From Chitinophaga lutea (lineage in GTDB: Bacteria; Bacteroidota; Bacteroidia; Chitinophagales; Chitinophagaceae), in assembly GCF_003813775.1 (NCBI RefSeq), contig NZ_RPDH01000002.1, forward strand, positions 1-64,000: DNA of 64,000 nucleotides, read 5' to 3'. Shown one piece after another: positions 50,148-59,733 of this stretch. A program made the translations under genes and the position numbers. The stretch's first letter is position 1, and every line of letters begins with the position of its first letter. The notes below the pieces were generated by a model. That model was not told the DNA's origin. It did no database searches and was given only the letters and a program-made list of their open reading frames with translations.

Positions 50148-53100
50148 ATGCCTATGAATCATTCTATGAAACGAGATCGCATCAGGCTTCTTTTAACGGC
50201 CTTCTTCACCATTTGCGCGTTTGCTGCCGCCGGCCAGCTGCCTTCCAGTCCCTGCGGGACGAGCGGAGGCAAGCGGGCGGACGTGCTCGGTACGGAAGCC
50301 CAATACAGCAGTCCCGGCGCCAGCGCTCCCGTTTTCACGATCCCGGCAGGCACAAAATCCATCTCAGTATACGTTTCGTCCGAAACCGGGAAGACCTCCG
50401 GGGGGAACGACTTTGCGCAGGGCGATGAGGATTTTCTTTCCATCAGCGCCATCATCGACCTGACGTCCAACACTTCTTCCGGTTATGTCAACTATGCCAA
50501 GAGCACGTTCATGGACGGCTCGGGCACCAATCTCTATGGGTGGAAAAACGCCCCCCTGGGCAGTTTTATCCCGGTCGGCGCCCGTATCGGAGATGCGGTG
50601 CCGGAGTTGAACAACGTCAATTTCCTGGTCCAGGGCAATACGCTGACCATCACACAAAGCAACAGCGGCGTCCATTCCTCCTTCTACGTACAATATTTAT
50701 CGCCTTTCAACAATTCCCTGAACCCGATGGAGCCGCAGGTAAAAGCACTGCTGCATGGTACGGCTGTTGCCAATACCGACCTGGTAATGCCCATTCCCGC
50801 GGGCGCCGACGTCATCTTTATTTCCGGGAAGGGTACTAACTCGAGCGCCCGCGATCTGAACACGGCTGAAGGGTCGGAAGAAGGGTATTCCAATCTGCGT
50901 TTTACGATCGACCTGCAAAAGGGCACTACAACGGGTTTTATCACCGTGGCCAACGGCGGTTCGGCCAACAAGCGCTCTACCTATGCCATCAACAACCTGA
51001 GCAGTTCATATACGGGCCATATGGTGGCCGCCGGCCCGCCGGCCGTATCCGGCGACAATACCAACGGGAAGTCCGGCAATGAGGGCTCGGTCGGCATTTA
51101 TGACCCGGCTATTTACGTACTGAACGGTAACCTGTACATCAAACGGGACGCCGACTACGCCCGCGACTTCGATGATGCCTACGTGGTGGAGTTTTACAAA
51201 CGGGCAGGGCAGGGTATGAGCGCGGAGTTTGTAAGCTCGGAGATCCAGTTCATTCCTACCGGGCTCAGTTCCACGGCAGGCGTATCCAGAACGTTTAACA
51301 TCCCGCCGGGCACCAATGCCGTATACCTGACCGCCACGGGCAATGCCGTCAACAAAAACTCGGAAAGCAACGAAAATTCCCTCGAAGCATACGCCTACAT
51401 CGACCTGACCGCGGGTACCGCCACGGGTTACTTCTACCAGCAGGTGGGCCTGGATCAGACCACGCGCAGGGATGATAACTACGCCTTCAAGGGCGTGCCT
51501 CTCAACAACAGCAGCACCCGCGCCCATACCAATACCGTCGGTTTCAAGGGACCCTATGCATATGATATTTCCTTTTCCCTCTCGGCCGACAAAAGCCAGC
51601 TGACGGTTACCAACAAAACCGGCCTGGCCAACCCCGACTACCAGTTACTGCTGTCGATCGACAACTTCGGCTCCAAGCCCGACCTGGCTTTCGGTACCCC
51701 GGCCGTTACGTTTACAAAATATCCTGGCACCAAAACGATCAAGACAGACCTCACGGTTTGCAATCCTGGCGCCGGCAACAGTACCCAGGGGGTGCCGTTT
51801 GCCGTGTACCAGGGTAACCCGGTTACCAACCCCCAGGCGAAACTGCTGTACACCGGTACCCTGCCGGAAGCTCTGCAGGCCGGCGAATGCAAAGCGTTTT
51901 CTTTCGACCTGGACCTGGGTAGTTACGACAACCTGAACATCGGCCTTACCATTGTGCTGAACGACGACGGCAGTTACGTTTCCGGCGGCATCGGTGGCAC
52001 GGTGGGCACCGTCTTTACGCTGGCCTCCCTGGCCAGCCAGCATGCCGGCTTCGAGGAATGTTATTACGACAACAACCTCGTTACCGGCACGATTGCCGTG
52101 AACAATGCGCCGGTGATCGATCCGGACCCCAACAACAGTTCGGGCGCCCCCGGCACCTACAGCTACCTGAACTATTTTGATGCGGGCAGCACCGGGGCCA
52201 CTATCATGGATGCGGATATGAGCATCACCGACCCGGACGCGCCGGCTATTTCGGGCGCTACCATCACGCTGACCAACCGCCCGGATGCCGGTAGTGAAAC
52301 ATTGTTCCTGAACGGCGTACTGCCGGCAGGCATTACCATTTCCGGCAATAACACGAATGTGGTACAGTTGTCCGGCCAGGCATCGCTGGCGGATTACACC
52401 GCCGCCATGAAAATGCTGGAGTACCGCAATAGTAATTTTTCGCCGGTTACCGACAACCGCATCATCACCACGGTGGTGACCGACGGCATTGAATCCAGCC
52501 CGCTCGCCACCACTACGATCGTAATACAGACCACGCCACGTATCAACGTGGCAGGCAACGGCATCACCATCGCAGACGACGCCACCGCCAGGGTGGCCGC
52601 AGACGGTACTGATTTCGGCATGGCTGCCGGCAGCGTGATCACACATACTTTTTCCATTCATAATGTAGGCACCGGCAGCATCAATCTCACCGGTTCGCCT
52701 GCCGTGACCATTACCGGCGCTGGTTTCAGCATCGCGGCACAGCCCGGTTCAAATGCCCTCATCAGCGGCGGCAGCACCACGTTCGAAATCAGTTACGATC
52801 CCACGGCGCAGGCCGGCGGCACACATACCGCCATCGTCCGGATACAGAATAATGATCCTGATGCAGACAGGGCCGACTATACGTTTACCATTTCCGCCAC
52901 GATCAATATTCTGCCGACGGTGATGGACAACAGTGTTACCGGCGAAGAAGACCACACCTACGAATTCAAAGCCACTGATTTCTCAAACGCATTCAGCGAC
53001 GGCAACGGCACAACGTTATCTGCGATCCGGATCAACAGCCTGCCGCAGCACGGCAGCCTCCTGCTGAACGGCGTTGCTCTTACAGCCGGGACCGAAGTAC

Positions 53101-56100
53101 CATACGCCAGCCTGGAGCTGCTGACCTTTGTGCCGGACGCGCAGTGGAACGGTGTTACGGGGCTGGATTGGAACGCTACCGACGGCACAGGTTATTCACC
53201 TGCCCCCGCGCATCTGACCATCAACATCACCGCCGTGAACGATGCGCCGGTCATCACTCTTCCTGCCGGGGCGGCAGTTACCGAGGACGTGCCCTTTGCC
53301 GTGGAAGACATTGTTTTTTCAGATGTGGATGTGGAAACTGGCACCGTTACCGCTATATTTTCAGTGGCCGGTGGTACGTTAAGCGCGCTGTCGGGGAGCG
53401 GGGTGACCGTTGGCGGCCTTGCCGATGCGCTTAAACTGGAAGGCCGGCTCTCTGCCATCAATGCATTCATAGCGGCAGGGAAACTTTCCTATTCAGCCCC
53501 GCAGGCTGTAGTGGGCGCCATTTCCCTGCTGGTGGATATTTCGGATAACGGGAACACGGGAACGGGCGGCGCTTTGCACGATACAAAATCGATGCTCCTG
53601 AACATCATCACGGTCAACGATGTACCGTCAGCCACAGACGACAACCAAACCACCAATGAAGATACGCCGGTGAACGGTGCGGTGAGTGGTGCGGATGCGG
53701 ATGGAGACGTGCTCACTTTCAGCAAGGGGACCGATCCCGCGAATGGAACCGTGATCGTGAATCCGGACGGCAGCTATACTTATACGCCGAATGCAAATTA
53801 TGTCGGCACAGACCACTTCACGATCACTGTGGACGATGGCAACGGTGGCACCGCCGCAGCGAATGTAGATATTACGGTTTCCCCGGTGAACGATGCGCCC
53901 TCCGGTACAGGCGATCATAAAACGACGGCTGAAGATACGCCGGTCGATGGCGCGGTAAGCGGCTCCGATGCGGATGGGGATGCGCTGGTATTCAGTAAAG
54001 CGTCAGACCCTGTAAATGGTGCCGTGGTAGTGCGTACGGACGGCACCTATACGTATACGCCGGACGCAAACTACGTGGGCACCGATATTTTTACGATCAC
54101 CATCACTGATGGTAACGGTGGTGCCGCTACCGTGACTGTCAACATCACCGTTTCTCCCGTTAACGATGCGCCCACCGGTACCGGCGATAACAAAACGACG
54201 GCTGAAGATACACCCGTCAATGGCGCGGTAACCGGTTCGGATACAGATCTGGATGCACTTACCTTTACCAGGGCCTCGGAACCGGCGAACGGCACCGCAG
54301 TGGTGAATCCGGATGGCAGTTATACCTATTCGCCGAAAGCGGACTACGTTGGTACGGACAACTTTACGATCACCGTCGACGATGGTAACGGTGGCACTGC
54401 TACCGTGACTGTCAATATCATCGTATCTCCCGTTAACGATGCACCTACCGGTACGGGAGACAATAAAACCACGCCCGAGGATACGCCGGTCAGCGGCGCG
54501 GTAAGCGGTTCGGATACAGATCTTGATGCGCTTACCTTTACCAAAGCCTCGGAACCGGCAAACGGTACAGCCGTGGTGAATACGGACGGCAGCTATACCT
54601 ACTCGCCGAAAGCAGACTATGTCGGCGCGGATCACTTTACCATCACTGTCGAAGATGGCCATGGCGGTACGGCCACGGTAACCGTCAACATCACCGTATC
54701 TCCCGTCAATGATGCACCTACTATTTCAGATGATAATAAAACCACCGAAGAAGACACGCCGGTAAACGGCACCGTATCCGGCGCAGATGCAGACAGCGAC
54801 GCGCTTACCTTTACCAGAGCTTCTGAACCTGTGAATGGCATCGTGGTGGTCAATACGGACGGGAGTTATGTTTATACGCCGAAAGCAGACTATGTTGGGA
54901 CAGACCATTTTACGGTCACTGTCGCCGACGGCAACGGGGGCACTGCTACTGCAACCGTTAACATTACCGTGTCTCCCGTCAACGATGCGCCCACGGGTAA
55001 GGGGGACAATAAGACTACTTTGGAGGATACCCCGGTAGACGGTATGGTAAGCGGTGAAGATGCAGATGGGGACGCGCTTACATTCACGAAAGCAGCAGAG
55101 CCGGCCCATGGCGCCGTGACAGTGAATCTGAACGGTACTTACACGTATACACCGGGTACTGATTACGTCGGTTCTGATAACTTTACGGTGACCGTGAGCG
55201 ATGGCAACGGCGGTACTGCTACCGTAACCGTCAACATCACCGTATCTCCCGTTAATGATGCGCCCACCGGTACAGGAGACAACAAAACAACGCCTGAGGA
55301 TACGCCTGTAAGCGGCGTGGTAAGTGGCACCGATGCGGACGGCGATGTACTTACTTTCACCAAAGCTTCGGAGCCTGCAAATGGTGCCGTAGTGGTGGAT
55401 GCAAGCGGCAGCTATACTTATACACCGAGTGCAGATTATGTCGGCGCAGACAACTTTACCGTTACAGTGAGCGATGGTAAGGGCGGCACTGCAATTGTAA
55501 CTGTCAACATTACGGTTTCTCCCGTTAATGATGCGCCCACCGGTACGGGCGATAACAAAACCACCCCGGAGGATACACCTGTAAATGGTGCGGTGAACGG
55601 GGCAGATACGGAAGGCGATGCACTTACTTTTACCAGGGCTACGGAACCTGCTAACGGCACCGTAATCGTAAATCCGGACGGCAGCTATATGTACACGCCC
55701 AAAGCGGATTATGTCGGCGCAGACCACTTTACGATCACTGTTTCCGACGGCAACGGCGGCACTGCTACGGCGACCGTCAACATCACCGTAACGCCGGTTA
55801 ATGATTCGCCCACCGGCACCGGCGACAGTAAAACCACGCCCGAAGATACACCGGTAAACGGAGCGGTAACCGGCACCGATACGGATGGCGATGCACTGAT
55901 TTATTTAAAGGCCACCGACCCCGTTAACGGTACCGTGAGGGTAAATGCCGACGGCAGTTACATCTACACGCCGAACGTAAACTATGTTGGTGCGGATCAC
56001 TTTGCGGTTACGATCAGCGATGGCAATGGTGGCGCAGCGACGGCAACCGTCAACATCACCGTAACACCGGTTAACGATGCGCCTGCCGGCAGCGGTGATT

Positions 56101-58328
56101 CAAAAACGACCGATGAAGATACCCCCGTCAGCGGTTCCGTAACAGGGACGGATACGGACGGAGATCAGCTCATATTCACTACATCCGGCCAACCCGCCAA
56201 CGGCACGGTGATTGTCAATACCAACGGTACCTATACGTACACACCGAACCCTGATTTTAGCGGGCCGGACAGTTTTGTAATCATCGTCAGCGACGGGAAG
56301 GGCGGTACCACCACCGTGACAGTTCACATCACCGTGGCGCCCGGCAATGATGCGCCTGTGGGGAAAGGGGATGCAAAATCCACTCCCGAAGATACTCCTG
56401 TAAACGGCGCTGCCAGCGGAACCGACAAAGACGGTGATGCGCTCACGTTCACAAAGGCCTCAGATCCCCTGAACGGCAGCGTAACGGTGCGTACGGATGG
56501 TAACTATACCTACACGCCGAATCCGCAATATAACGGCGCGGATAACTTCACCGTCACCATCAGCGACGGCCACGGCGGCACCGCGACAGTTACGGTGCAG
56601 ATCGAAGTATTGCCGGCGAACGACGCGCCAACCGGCACGGGCGACAACAGGACTACCGAAGAAGATGTGCCGGTAAACGGTGCTGTGACCGGTACGGATA
56701 CGGACGGGGATCAACTGACATTTACGCAGGCGGGGAACCCGGCACACGGCTCCGTGGTCGTGCATGCCAACGGCACCTATACCTACACCCCGGATGCAGA
56801 CTATAATGGCACAGATCAGTTCACGGTAAACATCAGCGATGGCCACGGCGGTTCAGTGACTGTTATGGTGAACATTACCGTTACGCCGGTACACGATGTG
56901 CCCACAGGTAAAGGAGACGCCAAAACCACCCCGGAAGACACCCCGGTGAGCGGCACCGTTACGGGCAGCACCGGCGACCGGGTGACGCTCGTGTATTCCG
57001 GCGGCACAACGCCGGCGCACGGGTCGGTGGAAGTGAATGCCAATGGTGCCTATACCTATACGCCTGAAGCCAACTATTTCGGCCAGGATAATTTTAACAT
57101 CATCATCTCCGATAAACACGGCGGCACCATCACCGTACCCGTCAATATACTGGTAACACCGGTGAACGACCTGCCTGCCGGCACGGGCGATGAAAAAACG
57201 ACGCTTGAAAATACGCCTGTCAGCGGCCGCGTGAAAGGCAGCGACATCGATGGCGATGCCCTCGACTTCAGCAGGGCTACCAACCCCGCCCACGGAGCGG
57301 CAACGGTGAATGCGGATGGCTCGTATACTTACACGCCCTCGTCCGGATATACCGGCCCGGACCAGTTCGATATCAATATTTCGGATGGTAAAGGTGGCAC
57401 CGTTGCGGTGACCGTACGTATCACGGTAAGCCCCGTTACGGGCGGCATCGCGCTGGTGAAAACCGCGGCGCCGGACAAGATCAATATCGTGTATACCCTT
57501 ACGGTGACCAATACCAGCAATGTTGCACTGCACCAGGTCACCATCACCGACCCGATGCTGGGCTTAAAACGGACACTGCCGGGTGAATTGCAGCCGGGGG
57601 CCTCGGTTTCCGTCACCGCCACCTACAAAATCACGCAGGAAGACCGTGAGCGCGGAAAAGTCACCAATACCGCCGAAGCCACCGCATTAACACCAGTCAA
57701 TAAAGAGGTGAGGGACGTTTCCGGTACTACCAGCACGAACAATACGTCCACCGTAACTATCGTGACCGGGGCGCCGCAGGCAGTGAACGATGCCGCCGGC
57801 ACCCGGGTGAACACTCCGGTGACCGTGCCGGTGCTCGAAAACGACAATGCCGGTGCATCTACGTTTAACAAAAGGAGCCTGCGCATCATTACCCAGCCCA
57901 GGTACGGACAGCTGGTGCTGCATGGCGACGGCAGGGTTACTTACATACCGGAAAGTACTTACCGTGGCGATGATGCCTTTACCTACCGCGTGGACGACGT
58001 AGACGGCTACACGACCAATATCGCCGCGGTGAAGATCACCGTGGAAACAGAAGGCCTCGAGATTCCGACACTGTTTACGCCCAACGGCGACGGCAAAAAC
58101 GATGTGTTCGAAATCCGCGGGCTACATAAATATGCGGAAAATGAGCTCGTGATCGTGAACCGATGGGGCAACGAAGTATACCGGCAGAAGAATTATCAAA
58201 GCAACTGGAGAGGCGATGGATTGAACGAAGGGACCTATTATTACCTGTTGCGGGTCAAAAAAACCGGTTCTTCCAATTGGGAGGTACTGAAAGGGTTTAC
58301 CACCCTGATCCGTAAATTCAAACAATAA
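50148..58328 (+). CDS. Giant type IX-secreted adhesin with 14 tandem 91-residue repeats and CHU_C sorting domain
   Basis: 2726 aa. I use the ATG at 50148 because GGGGGAGG ends four bases before it; ATGs at 50154 and 50166 also precede the signal peptide (KRDRIRLLLTAFFTICAFAAAG). Order: three related 130-160-residue modules (about 53-510); SDYN/FGTP-type linker domains; a choice-of-anchor/ASH domain (about 797-920); two cadherin-like domains; 14 repeats of exactly 91 residues on average (1157-2430), each with EDTPV, GDALTF and GSYTYTP; a DUF11 domain (VKTAAPDKINIVYTLTVTN); a further cadherin-like domain; and the gliding-motility C-terminal domain (IPTLFTPNGDGKNDVFEI, from about 2636), a type B sorting signal. 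It should be surface-anchored or released. PorP/SprF follows 18 bp later. Confidence 0.92.
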   Translation: MPMNHSMKRDRIRLLLTAFFTICAFAAAGQLPSSPCGTSGGKRADVLGTEAQYSSPGASAPVFTIPAGTKSISVYVSSETGKTSGGNDFAQGDEDFLSISAIIDLTSNTSSGYVNYAKSTFMDGSGTNLYGWKNAPLGSFIPVGARIGDAVPELNNVNFLVQGNTLTITQSNSGVHSSFYVQYLSPFNNSLNPMEPQVKALLHGTAVANTDLVMPIPAGADVIFISGKGTNSSARDLNTAEGSEEGYSNLRFTIDLQKGTTTGFITVANGGSANKRSTYAINNLSSSYTGHMVAAGPPAVSGDNTNGKSGNEGSVGIYDPAIYVLNGNLYIKRDADYARDFDDAYVVEFYKRAGQGMSAEFVSSEIQFIPTGLSSTAGVSRTFNIPPGTNAVYLTATGNAVNKNSESNENSLEAYAYIDLTAGTATGYFYQQVGLDQTTRRDDNYAFKGVPLNNSSTRAHTNTVGFKGPYAYDISFSLSADKSQLTVTNKTGLANPDYQLLLSIDNFGSKPDLAFGTPAVTFTKYPGTKTIKTDLTVCNPGAGNSTQGVPFAVYQGNPVTNPQAKLLYTGTLPEALQAGECKAFSFDLDLGSYDNLNIGLTIVLNDDGSYVSGGIGGTVGTVFTLASLASQHAGFEECYYDNNLVTGTIAVNNAPVIDPDPNNSSGAPGTYSYLNYFDAGSTGATIMDADMSITDPDAPAISGATITLTNRPDAGSETLFLNGVLPAGITISGNNTNVVQLSGQASLADYTAAMKMLEYRNSNFSPVTDNRIITTVVTDGIESSPLATTTIVIQTTPRINVAGNGITIADDATARVAADGTDFGMAAGSVITHTFSIHNVGTGSINLTGSPAVTITGAGFSIAAQPGSNALISGGSTTFEISYDPTAQAGGTHTAIVRIQNNDPDADRADYTFTISATINILPTVMDNSVTGEEDHTYEFKATDFSNAFSDGNGTTLSAIRINSLPQHGSLLLNGVALTAGTEVPYASLELLTFVPDAQWNGVTGLDWNATDGTGYSPAPAHLTINITAVNDAPVITLPAGAAVTEDVPFAVEDIVFSDVDVETGTVTAIFSVAGGTLSALSGSGVTVGGLADALKLEGRLSAINAFIAAGKLSYSAPQAVVGAISLLVDISDNGNTGTGGALHDTKSMLLNIITVNDVPSATDDNQTTNEDTPVNGAVSGADADGDVLTFSKGTDPANGTVIVNPDGSYTYTPNANYVGTDHFTITVDDGNGGTAAANVDITVSPVNDAPSGTGDHKTTAEDTPVDGAVSGSDADGDALVFSKASDPVNGAVVVRTDGTYTYTPDANYVGTDIFTITITDGNGGAATVTVNITVSPVNDAPTGTGDNKTTAEDTPVNGAVTGSDTDLDALTFTRASEPANGTAVVNPDGSYTYSPKADYVGTDNFTITVDDGNGGTATVTVNIIVSPVNDAPTGTGDNKTTPEDTPVSGAVSGSDTDLDALTFTKASEPANGTAVVNTDGSYTYSPKADYVGADHFTITVEDGHGGTATVTVNITVSPVNDAPTISDDNKTTEEDTPVNGTVSGADADSDALTFTRASEPVNGIVVVNTDGSYVYTPKADYVGTDHFTVTVADGNGGTATATVNITVSPVNDAPTGKGDNKTTLEDTPVDGMVSGEDADGDALTFTKAAEPAHGAVTVNLNGTYTYTPGTDYVGSDNFTVTVSDGNGGTATVTVNITVSPVNDAPTGTGDNKTTPEDTPVSGVVSGTDADGDVLTFTKASEPANGAVVVDASGSYTYTPSADYVGADNFTVTVSDGKGGTAIVTVNITVSPVNDAPTGTGDNKTTPEDTPVNGAVNGADTEGDALTFTRATEPANGTVIVNPDGSYMYTPKADYVGADHFTITVSDGNGGTATATVNITVTPVNDSPTGTGDSKTTPEDTPVNGAVTGTDTDGDALIYLKATDPVNGTVRVNADGSYIYTPNVNYVGADHFAVTISDGNGGAATATVNITVTPVNDAPAGSGDSKTTDEDTPVSGSVTGTDTDGDQLIFTTSGQPANGTVIVNTNGTYTYTPNPDFSGPDSFVIIVSDGKGGTTTVTVHITVAPGNDAPVGKGDAKSTPEDTPVNGAASGTDKDGDALTFTKASDPLNGSVTVRTDGNYTYTPNPQYNGADNFTVTISDGHGGTATVTVQIEVLPANDAPTGTGDNRTTEEDVPVNGAVTGTDTDGDQLTFTQAGNPAHGSVVVHANGTYTYTPDADYNGTDQFTVNISDGHGGSVTVMVNITVTPVHDVPTGKGDAKTTPEDTPVSGTVTGSTGDRVTLVYSGGTTPAHGSVEVNANGAYTYTPEANYFGQDNFNIIISDKHGGTITVPVNILVTPVNDLPAGTGDEKTTLENTPVSGRVKGSDIDGDALDFSRATNPAHGAATVNADGSYTYTPSSGYTGPDQFDINISDGKGGTVAVTVRITVSPVTGGIALVKTAAPDKINIVYTLTVTNTSNVALHQVTITDPMLGLKRTLPGELQPGASVSVTATYKITQEDRERGKVTNTAEATALTPVNKEVRDVSGTTSTNNTSTVTIVTGAPQAVNDAAGTRVNTPVTVPVLENDNAGASTFNKRSLRIITQPRYGQLVLHGDGRVTYIPESTYRGDDAFTYRVDDVDGYTTNIAAVKITVETEGLEIPTLFTPNGDGKNDVFEIRGLHKYAENELVIVNRWGNEVYRQKNYQSNWRGDGLNEGTYYYLLRVKKTGSSNWEVLKGFTTLIRKFKQ
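53616..57437 (+). repeat. 14 tandem 273-bp coding repeats (91 aa each)
   Basis: From the first NDVPSATDD to the last ITVSPV is 3822 bp, exactly 14 x 273. Each unit has ND-x-P, (E/T)EDTPV-x-G, D-x-DGD-x-L-x-F, NGTV-x-V, GSYTYTP, Y-x-G-x-D-F-T-(I/V) and DG-GG-(T/S)-x-V-x-V-x-I-x-V. Units 2-9 are most alike and units 10-14 more divergent, suggesting newer expansion in the first half. Confidence 0.95.
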
Positions 58329-58346
58329 CACTTTATCACATTCAAC

Positions 58347-59327
58347 ATGAAAAGAGGGATTGTATTTATCGGGATGCTGTTACTGTTGGGCCGCGCGGGA
58401 TTCGCGCAGCAAAACGCACAGTACAGCCAGTACATGTTTAATGGTATCTACATCAACCCCGCATATGCGGGCTACAAGGAAGTGCTGAACATACATGGTT
58501 ATTACCGGACGCAGTGGACGGGCATAGAAGGCGCGCCAAGGAGCTTTTCGGTGGCCGCGGACGGCATCGCCAACGACGGTAACGTGGGGCTGGGAGTGCA
58601 GGTGGCGAGCGACAAACAGGGGGCGCAGAGCACACAATCGATTTACGCCAGCTACGCCTACCGCCTGCGGATGAACGAAGAAGGCACGGCGCGTTTATCG
58701 TTCGGCATCAGCGCGGGCGCTGTACAGCTGGGCATCGACGGCTCCATGCTGCATACGCTCGATCCGGAGTTCGAATCGCCGGTAGGAGTGCAGCGCACCA
58801 TCGTGCCGGATGCAAGGGCGGGCATTTATTACGCGGATGAACGTTTTTACGCGGGCTTTTCCGTGGATAACCTGGTGTCGCCCTATATCGGCAAATCCCG
58901 CTTTGTATACATCCCTCAGCCGAAGCAGCACTTCTTCCTGACGGCTGGCATGCTGCTGCCGTTGAGCGAAGACATCCACCTTAAACCTTCGTTTTTGCTG
59001 AAAGACGACCTGGCCGGACCGACCAGCCTCGACCTGAACGCCTTCCTGCTCTTCCGGGACAAAATATGGCTGGGTGGCTCGTACCGCACCGGCGTACGCC
59101 TGTACGAAAAAGGTCACCTGGAAAGTACCTTGAGGAAGGGCAGCGCTGCGGTGGCCGCCATCGAAGTATTCCCGGTAACCGGGCTCCGTATCGGCTATGC
59201 GTATGACTTCACGTTGGGCGGGTTACAATCTTACAGCGGCGGATCGCACGAAGTGTCCATCGGCTTCTCATTGAGCGGTGCAGGACCCAATGGCAGCAGG
59301 CAGGTGTCGTGCCCGAAATATTTCTGA
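58347..59327 (+). CDS. PorP/SprF-family protein paired with the adhesin
   Basis: 326 aa with signal MKRGIVFIGMLLLLGRAGFAQ. The mature start AQYSQYMFNGIYINPAYAGYKE is the family hallmark. The rest alternates beta strands (RLSFGISAGAVQLGIDGS, YADERFYAGFSVDNLVSP, IWLGGSYRTGVRLY, LRIGYAYDFTLGGLQSYSGGSHEVSIGFSL, in part). Such proteins sit in the outer membrane and attach or export type B sorted cargo; its gene starts 18 bp after the adhesin stop, so that adhesin is the likely client. An extra Cys (SCPKYF) lies at the C terminus. Confidence 0.93.
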   Translation: MKRGIVFIGMLLLLGRAGFAQQNAQYSQYMFNGIYINPAYAGYKEVLNIHGYYRTQWTGIEGAPRSFSVAADGIANDGNVGLGVQVASDKQGAQSTQSIYASYAYRLRMNEEGTARLSFGISAGAVQLGIDGSMLHTLDPEFESPVGVQRTIVPDARAGIYYADERFYAGFSVDNLVSPYIGKSRFVYIPQPKQHFFLTAGMLLPLSEDIHLKPSFLLKDDLAGPTSLDLNAFLLFRDKIWLGGSYRTGVRLYEKGHLESTLRKGSAAVAAIEVFPVTGLRIGYAYDFTLGGLQSYSGGSHEVSIGFSLSGAGPNGSRQVSCPKYF

Positions 59328-59339
59328 CGGTATAAAATT

Positions 59340-59373
59340 CCCGCGGCCCGGGCTACGTGAGCCGGGCCGCGGG
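59340..59373. terminator. Very stable hairpin after the adhesin operon
   Basis: CCCGCGGCCCGG pairs with CCGGGCCGCGGG, extendable to AGC/GCT with one bulged G. No T run follows on the plus strand; on the minus strand it runs into AATTTTA. It may end both convergent transcripts or protect their 3' ends. Confidence 0.7.
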
Positions 59374-59393
59374 ACCAATATTCAATGTGCATC

Positions 59394-59600
59394 CTATTTT
59401 TTGGGCGGGTGTTGCGGAAATCTTTCGTGTTCCTCTTTTTTTTCTTTTTTCTCGTGTTGTTTTTTGCCTCTTGGAACAATGATATTCAGCGTATCGTCCT
59501 GCTGTTTTTCCCGGGTGATATTTCTGCCGTAGTCATTGCCCAGGTTGTCTCCGCCCTGTTCCAGACCGTCATTTCCGATGATTTTACTTCTTGGTGCCAT
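59394..59600 (-). CDS. Small hydrophilic protein, function unknown
   Basis: 68 aa, very polar: MAPRSKIIGNDGLEQGGDNLGNDYGRN, then a Lys/Glu-rich half (KKQHEKKEKKEEHERF) and a PQHPPKK end. There is no signal peptide or membrane segment. The composition is plausible for a disordered protein but low in information, so the gene is only moderately supported. It lies between the adhesin operon and the serine hydrolase. Confidence 0.45.
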   Translation of the reverse strand: MAPRSKIIGNDGLEQGGDNLGNDYGRNITREKQQDDTLNIIVPRGKKQHEKKEKKEEHERFPQHPPKK

Positions 59601-59733
59601 GACGTTTAAGTTTGGTGATCAAACCATACAGGCCCCAAAACCATGCCACGGGGTAACAGCTTTGTTCAGCGAAAAACAGCGTGGAAAATTCTCTTCATAG
59701 CCGGGCATTTCGCCCCAACAGCACTGGCCTTCC

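Noticed and set aside
53628..57533. Several long minus-strand frames inside the adhesin repeats
   Set aside because: They repeat with the same period as the adhesin and mirror its codons; no signal, motif or start site supports them.
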